Shown: positions 32,028-35,496 of the stretch, one piece after another
Layout of the letters: each line of letters opens with the position of its first letter
Numbering within the stretch: position 1 is the first letter of the stretch
Assembly: GCA_015664425.1 (NCBI GenBank)
Contig: DQQH01000222.1
Location: 1 to 35,496, forward strand
DNA: 35,496 nucleotides
Origin: Planctomycetota bacterium
GTDB taxonomy: Bacteria; Planctomycetota; UBA8108; UBA1146
Direction: 5' to 3'
Notes under the pieces: generated by a model
What the model was told of the DNA's origin: nothing
Databases searched by the model: none
What the model saw: only the letters and a program-made list of their open reading frames with translations
Program-made: the position numbers and the translations under genes

Positions 32028-32882
32028 TCAGCGCTGACTGGCATCGTGGAGTATCCGGTGCAAGGCCGCACTCGCCGAGGGAGGCAAATCTCGCACCAGC
32101 GCCTCGAGCTCACCTCCGCTGCCAAAGCGCCTCAGGCACGTCACGGCGTTGTCGAAGGCGACGACATCGATGTCTGGCATCCGCGCCAGCGCTTCCACCC
32201 GGTTGAGAATCCGCCCTCTCTCTTCCTGCCAGCGGTTGGAAATGGCGACGTCACCGTGTGGATCCTCGGATAAGCGGAGTCCCTGCTGAAGGGCCAGCGA
32301 CAGCGCGACACGGTTTGAGAGCCCGGGGTGCCCAGGCAACCCTTCCCGGGGCGCAGCAAACCCGTCCTCGAGGAGAGCATCGGTGGTCGCCACAGAAAAA
32401 GTAGCGGCAGCAGCGAGCACCCGGTATCGAAACGCCAATTCTGGTGAGTCCTCATACAGCCTGAAGATGAGGTCATCGAGCCGCGGGAGAGGCGCTGCTT
32501 CCCCCGCCAGAGCTCGCAGGGTGTTTTCGCTGTTGAGGGCGGTGAGCAGCGCCAGCATCATCCCGGGGTCGGTCTCGCTCAGGAGTCGATCCATCGCCCT
32601 GTCGATGGCTCTGGAATCTCCAGCCCACAGATCTGCAAGCCGAAGCGCCGCGTAAGTACCGACGGGAGAAGCGATAAGGTCCTCGCTGCTGGTAACGAGC
32701 AGCACATCCTCCTCGTCCGTCATCTTCATCACGGCAGCGCGCTTCGCGTCGAACGACACCGCATCAAAATACTCATCCAGTGGCGACCGATCTGCTGGCG
32801 GACTCCACCACAGCCCGAGCCCAAGGACGCCAAACGCCAGAGCCATCAGCGACCCCAGCAGAAAGAGCGCAGGAAATCGCAT
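32028..32882 (-). CDS. Membrane-anchored helical protein of unknown function
   Basis: 284 residues from ATG 32882, where an N-terminal hydrophobic anchor begins (MRFPALFLLGSLMALAFGVLGLGLWW). The open frame extends upstream to 33053, but that part crosses the terminator of the next gene. The rest is helix-rich and acidic: DEYFDAVSFDAKRAAVMKM, AIDRAMDRLLSETDPGMMLALLTAL, LIFRLYEDSPELAFRYRVLAAAATF. The spacing is HEAT-like and reminiscent of the protein at 29034, though I cannot claim homology. No catalytic motif is seen, and the ribosome site is weak. Confidence 0.65.
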   Translation of the reverse strand: MRFPALFLLGSLMALAFGVLGLGLWWSPPADRSPLDEYFDAVSFDAKRAAVMKMTDEEDVLLVTSSEDLIASPVGTYAALRLADLWAGDSRAIDRAMDRLLSETDPGMMLALLTALNSENTLRALAGEAAPLPRLDDLIFRLYEDSPELAFRYRVLAAAATFSVATTDALLEDGFAAPREGLPGHPGLSNRVALSLALQQGLRLSEDPHGDVAISNRWQEERGRILNRVEALARMPDIDVVAFDNAVTCLRRFGSGGELEALVRDLPPSASAALHRILHDASQR

Positions 32883-33009
32883 CTGAGTCTTTTCGTCATC
32901 GGAATCGGCTGCCAGGCATCCATCCCCACCGAAGCGGGCCCCAACATCTACCGATCGGCCGTCGCCAGCACAAGAGTCCGTACCCGGACGCGCCATCCTC
33001 GACCTCGAC

Positions 33010-33044
33010 AAAAAAATGCCCCCCACCGGAGTCCGGCGAGGGGC
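33010..33044 (-). terminator. Intrinsic terminator after the FG-GAP/dockerin gene
   Basis: On the minus strand, GCCCCTCGCCGG pairs with CCGGTGGGGGGC over 12 base pairs (two G-U) around the loop ACT, followed by ATTTTTTT. It begins 22 bases after the gene's stop at 33066 and separates it from the anchored-protein gene downstream. Confidence 0.86.
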
Positions 33045-33065
33045 GAGGTCCAACCCGCTAGGGTT

Positions 33066-34511
33066 CTATGGACAGACGGAGAAGGTCATACATGTGAGCG
33101 AATCAGCGCTGGGATCTTCTCCGCAATTGAAATTGGGCGGCGGCGGTGCTGGTCCGCCGTCGAAGAGGTACGACAGCGTGCCGATGGGGTCGGCGATGTT
33201 GAAGCTGCCGTCATCGTTGAAATCGCAAGCATCGATACAGAGCGGAGTTCCCCCCATCATGAAGAGAATCTGAAGGCCGCTGACCGCATCGGCGACGTTG
33301 TTTGAACCATCGATGTTGCAATCACCCCTCTTGAAATCGACCCCTCCACCCCCTCCTCCACCGACGTCTGTTTCGTTGTGATAGGGGGTGACGGTGTTGA
33401 CGGGCCCATTGGCGGCAATCAGATCGGGCCTGCCATCGAGGTCGATATCGGCAGTATTGAGGGTGTAGCAGTCCTGCGAGGGAATGGCGCTATCGGCGGT
33501 GAAGCCGCCGATGCCATCGCCCTTGAAGATCACGATGTTGGTGGCCCCCTGCGCCAGTGTGTTTCCTGCCACTGCCACATCGACGTTGCCGTCGAGATCA
33601 AAATCGGCGGTGGTGGAATTGGCGGAAAGAACCCCGCCTCCAGGATAAGCAGTCGACATTCCAAAATTGCCGCTGCCATCGTTGATCCAAACCCGGATTC
33701 CCCCGATCTGCTCATCGGGAATGACGATGTCGAGATAGCCATCGTTGTTGAAGTCCGCCAGATCGATGCTCCACATCGAAAAGGATCCCGGCACCGAAAG
33801 ATCCTCTGACAGAACAAATTCACCGGGGCTAATCGCCAGGTAGACGTTGACCCCGATGAACCCCCCGTTCATGTGCGGAATCACCAGATCGATCAGACCA
33901 TCAAGGTCGAGGTCTCCCACCGCTGCAGTGGCGGAATATGCCCCCACCGTAATGGTGTCGTCCGGAGAGAACTGGCCGGTGCCATCTCCACGGGCGTAGT
34001 TGAAGGAGAGGTTCCACGAGCCCGGAAGCAGCAGGTCGAGAATCCCATCGCCGCTGTAGTCGGCGGCGATCAGATCGAATGAACCTGAGCCAGGGAGGGA
34101 AACCATGTTGGTCGTGTAATCGAAGGCGCCGTTGCCGAGCATGATGACAACGTTGCCACTGAAGACATCGCCGATGAGGATGTCCTTGATGCCGTCGAGG
34201 TTAACATCGCCGATCTCGAGTCCCCACGGCTGACCCTGGGCGGTGAGGGGATAGATGATCGGCATCGCCGAAAACACCCCCGGCGCGGTACCCGGATAGA
34301 TATAGAGCAACTTGGTTCCCGCCACCGGAACGTTGAGAGCGATCAGATCGACAAAGCCATCGCCATCGAGATCGCTCGCTTCAGACTCGGTGACACACAC
34401 CGCCGACATCGCCGTGCCTGGAACAAGCACGATGGTTGCACCCGCCTCCGAAACCAGACCGAGAACAGACAAACAGAACACGAAACCACGCACACCATCG
34501 GAAAGAGACAA
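33066..34511 (-). CDS. Secreted FG-GAP/VCBS protein with dockerin-like C-terminal module
   Basis: About 481 residues from TTG 34511, which follows GGAGG; GTG 34493 and an upstream extension to GTG 34571 are alternatives. The signal segment is GFVFCLSVLGLVSEAGA. Residues about 45-385 hold FG-GAP repeats: DLDGDGFVDLIALN, DVNLDGIKDILIGD, DYSGDGILDLLLPG, DLDLDGLIDLVIP, DFNNDGYLDIVIPD, DFDLDGNVDVAVAG and DIDLDGRPDLIAANG, predicting a beta-propeller. A glycine stretch leads to the 87-residue tail module: RGDCNIDGSNNVADA, CDFNDDGSFNIADP, and CGEDPSADSLTC ending SVCP. It is the third intact protein of this architecture in the window and has its own terminator. Confidence 0.84.
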   Translation of the reverse strand: MSLSDGVRGFVFCLSVLGLVSEAGATIVLVPGTAMSAVCVTESEASDLDGDGFVDLIALNVPVAGTKLLYIYPGTAPGVFSAMPIIYPLTAQGQPWGLEIGDVNLDGIKDILIGDVFSGNVVIMLGNGAFDYTTNMVSLPGSGSFDLIAADYSGDGILDLLLPGSWNLSFNYARGDGTGQFSPDDTITVGAYSATAAVGDLDLDGLIDLVIPHMNGGFIGVNVYLAISPGEFVLSEDLSVPGSFSMWSIDLADFNNDGYLDIVIPDEQIGGIRVWINDGSGNFGMSTAYPGGGVLSANSTTADFDLDGNVDVAVAGNTLAQGATNIVIFKGDGIGGFTADSAIPSQDCYTLNTADIDLDGRPDLIAANGPVNTVTPYHNETDVGGGGGGGVDFKRGDCNIDGSNNVADAVSGLQILFMMGGTPLCIDACDFNDDGSFNIADPIGTLSYLFDGGPAPPPPNFNCGEDPSADSLTCMTFSVCP

Positions 34512-34766
34512 AGCCCTCCCCCTCCCTGCGGGCAACCCGTGAATCGTGAAATCTGAGCCCAGAAGTTGCACTTCCAGTGTGAAAACGTCCGCGAAAGAAG
34601 GTGAGTTCCCGCTTACTGCCTCCTAATTCGACGACCAGGGGTCCAGAATACGTCTCGCAAGCGAGAGTCAGCCCGGTTTCATGCAGTTGACGGTTGTCAC
34701 CCGGCAGGATGTTCCTGCTCGCCAGTGGTCAGTGCTGTTCACAAAAAACCTGCAAGGAGTTGTTCA

Positions 34767-35324
34767 TTGAAGCATTGGATGGTCCTCATGGGGTTGCTGG
34801 TCCTCACAAGCGCTTGCATCAACGCCAAGCCGCCGGCGCCGAAAGTCGTCGCAAGAGATTACCTCGAAAGGATTATCGAACAGAAAGGGGAGCTAGGCCG
34901 CCTCGCCATCGCCGACTGCCCCGAAGGGCTTCGGAAGATATCGAGGACCCGCATTCCAACCGTCGATTGGAATCAGGTCACCGATTTCGTCATCGAAACC
35001 GGGCTCAGCAGGGGGCCGGGCGCAGTGGCGGCAGGACCCGGCGCTTTCCGTTGCACCACCAAGAATTGCGACGGCATCATCCCACTCAGCACAAACCTCT
35101 GCCCCGACTGCGGAAAAGAGCTCCACGAAGCCCCGAAGTACGCCATCGCCTCGGTAAAATACGGCGCCATTACCTATAGCAATCTCGTTTCCATCGATTT
35201 TCCGTTCAAACTCACCACCAGCGATGGAACCACCCACAGAACCACCCACACCGGCCGCCTCGCCCTGCGCCCCCAGAACGGGGAGTTGAAGGTGATTCCG
35301 CCGCCGCTGGATGAGAGTGAGTGA
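34767..35324 (+). CDS. Small lipoprotein with zinc-ribbon-like cysteines
   Basis: 185 residues from TTG 34767, chosen because AAGGAG lies seven bases upstream and a lipoprotein signal follows (MKHWMVLMGLLVLTSAC, lipobox LTSAC). An ATG four codons later is too far from the ribosome site. The mature domain starts with a helical stretch (KVVARDYLERIIEQKGELGRL). It then shows FRCTTKNCDGIIPLSTNLCPDCGKEL, a CX4C and CX2C set typical of a zinc ribbon, and ends in beta strands (SLVSIDFPFKLTTSDG-like region). Zinc ribbons are uncommon in exported proteins. Function unknown. Confidence 0.72.
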   Translation: MKHWMVLMGLLVLTSACINAKPPAPKVVARDYLERIIEQKGELGRLAIADCPEGLRKISRTRIPTVDWNQVTDFVIETGLSRGPGAVAAGPGAFRCTTKNCDGIIPLSTNLCPDCGKELHEAPKYAIASVKYGAITYSNLVSIDFPFKLTTSDGTTHRTTHTGRLALRPQNGELKVIPPPLDESE

Positions 35325-35496
35325 TCAGTGGGGTGAGGGAGTTCAGCAACGCGGAGACGACTTGAACCCCGATACCCGCATCTCTTTTTAACCATCAGGG
35401 GCAGGTTCAGGAGGCCGCCTGGCACCACGTTTTGAATTTTCGGGGACTCTCGGTCGAAACAGACGGGCTGTGAGAGCCCTTCATTGGGTGGTGATC

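Noticed and set aside
35325-35496. A minus-strand frame open from the window edge to a stop at about 35412
   Set aside because: Only about 25-29 codons are visible with no recognisable content. It may be the 3' end of a neighbouring gene, but it cannot be supported here.

Overview
The window is a GC-rich, gene-dense stretch of a bacterial chromosome. It most resembles an environmental (probably marine) member of the Planctomycetota or a related PVC lineage. The pointers are a PA14-containing multiheme cytochrome next to a PQQ-type dehydrogenase, several large secreted FG-GAP/VCBS proteins, dockerin-like two-loop calcium modules with a conserved C-terminal tail, a sulfatase beside a Tat-exported FAD oxidoreductase, and a kelch/mutarotase domain fused to a sodium:solute symporter. 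No rRNA, tRNA, CRISPR array, insertion sequence or phage gene was recognised. The lineage is inferred from gene content only.

Layout. 1-3143 (minus): a five-CXXCH PA14 cytochrome, translationally coupled to a truncated PQQ-type dehydrogenase. 3333-5778 (plus): a tandem pair of secreted M16-like proteins, the first with a degenerate zinc motif and the second with an intact one. 5834-9361: two divergent secreted proteins with dockerin-like modules, plus a frameshifted relic of the same module. 9364-11964 (minus): the kelch-SSS fusion. 12051-15353 (plus): a PLP dehydratase, an ornithine-cyclodeaminase-family enzyme and a fold-type-I aminotransferase. 15363-19824 (minus): an operon of DUF3592 protein, group II amino-acid decarboxylase, FG-GAP lipoprotein and a second DUF3592 protein. 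19909-21237 (minus): an MFS permease followed by a strong intrinsic terminator.

21438-22691 (plus) is the most unusual gene: an exported FG-GAP protein whose frame is interrupted by one UGA immediately before a Cys codon. A hairpin just downstream of the UGA has the geometry of a bacterial SECIS element. I read it as a candidate selenoprotein with a Sec-Cys pair, with a nonsense mutation as the main alternative. After it come a zinc-ribbon rhomboid protease (22688-23887, minus), two tandem paralogous small exported proteins with duplicated upstream sequences (24030-25437), a sulfatase/FAD-oxidoreductase pair (25466-28991) and an exported helical protein (29034-29993).

30078-32882 holds small DUF1801, membrane, VOC and DinB-like genes and an anchored protein. 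33066-34571 (minus) is a third FG-GAP/dockerin-tail protein with a clear terminator, and 34767-35324 (plus) is a small lipoprotein with a zinc-ribbon-like cysteine set. The overall picture is a cell that invests heavily in its surface and periplasm: calcium-binding display modules, beta-propellers, redox enzymes and polymer-degrading functions, with amino-acid and organic-acid metabolism between them.
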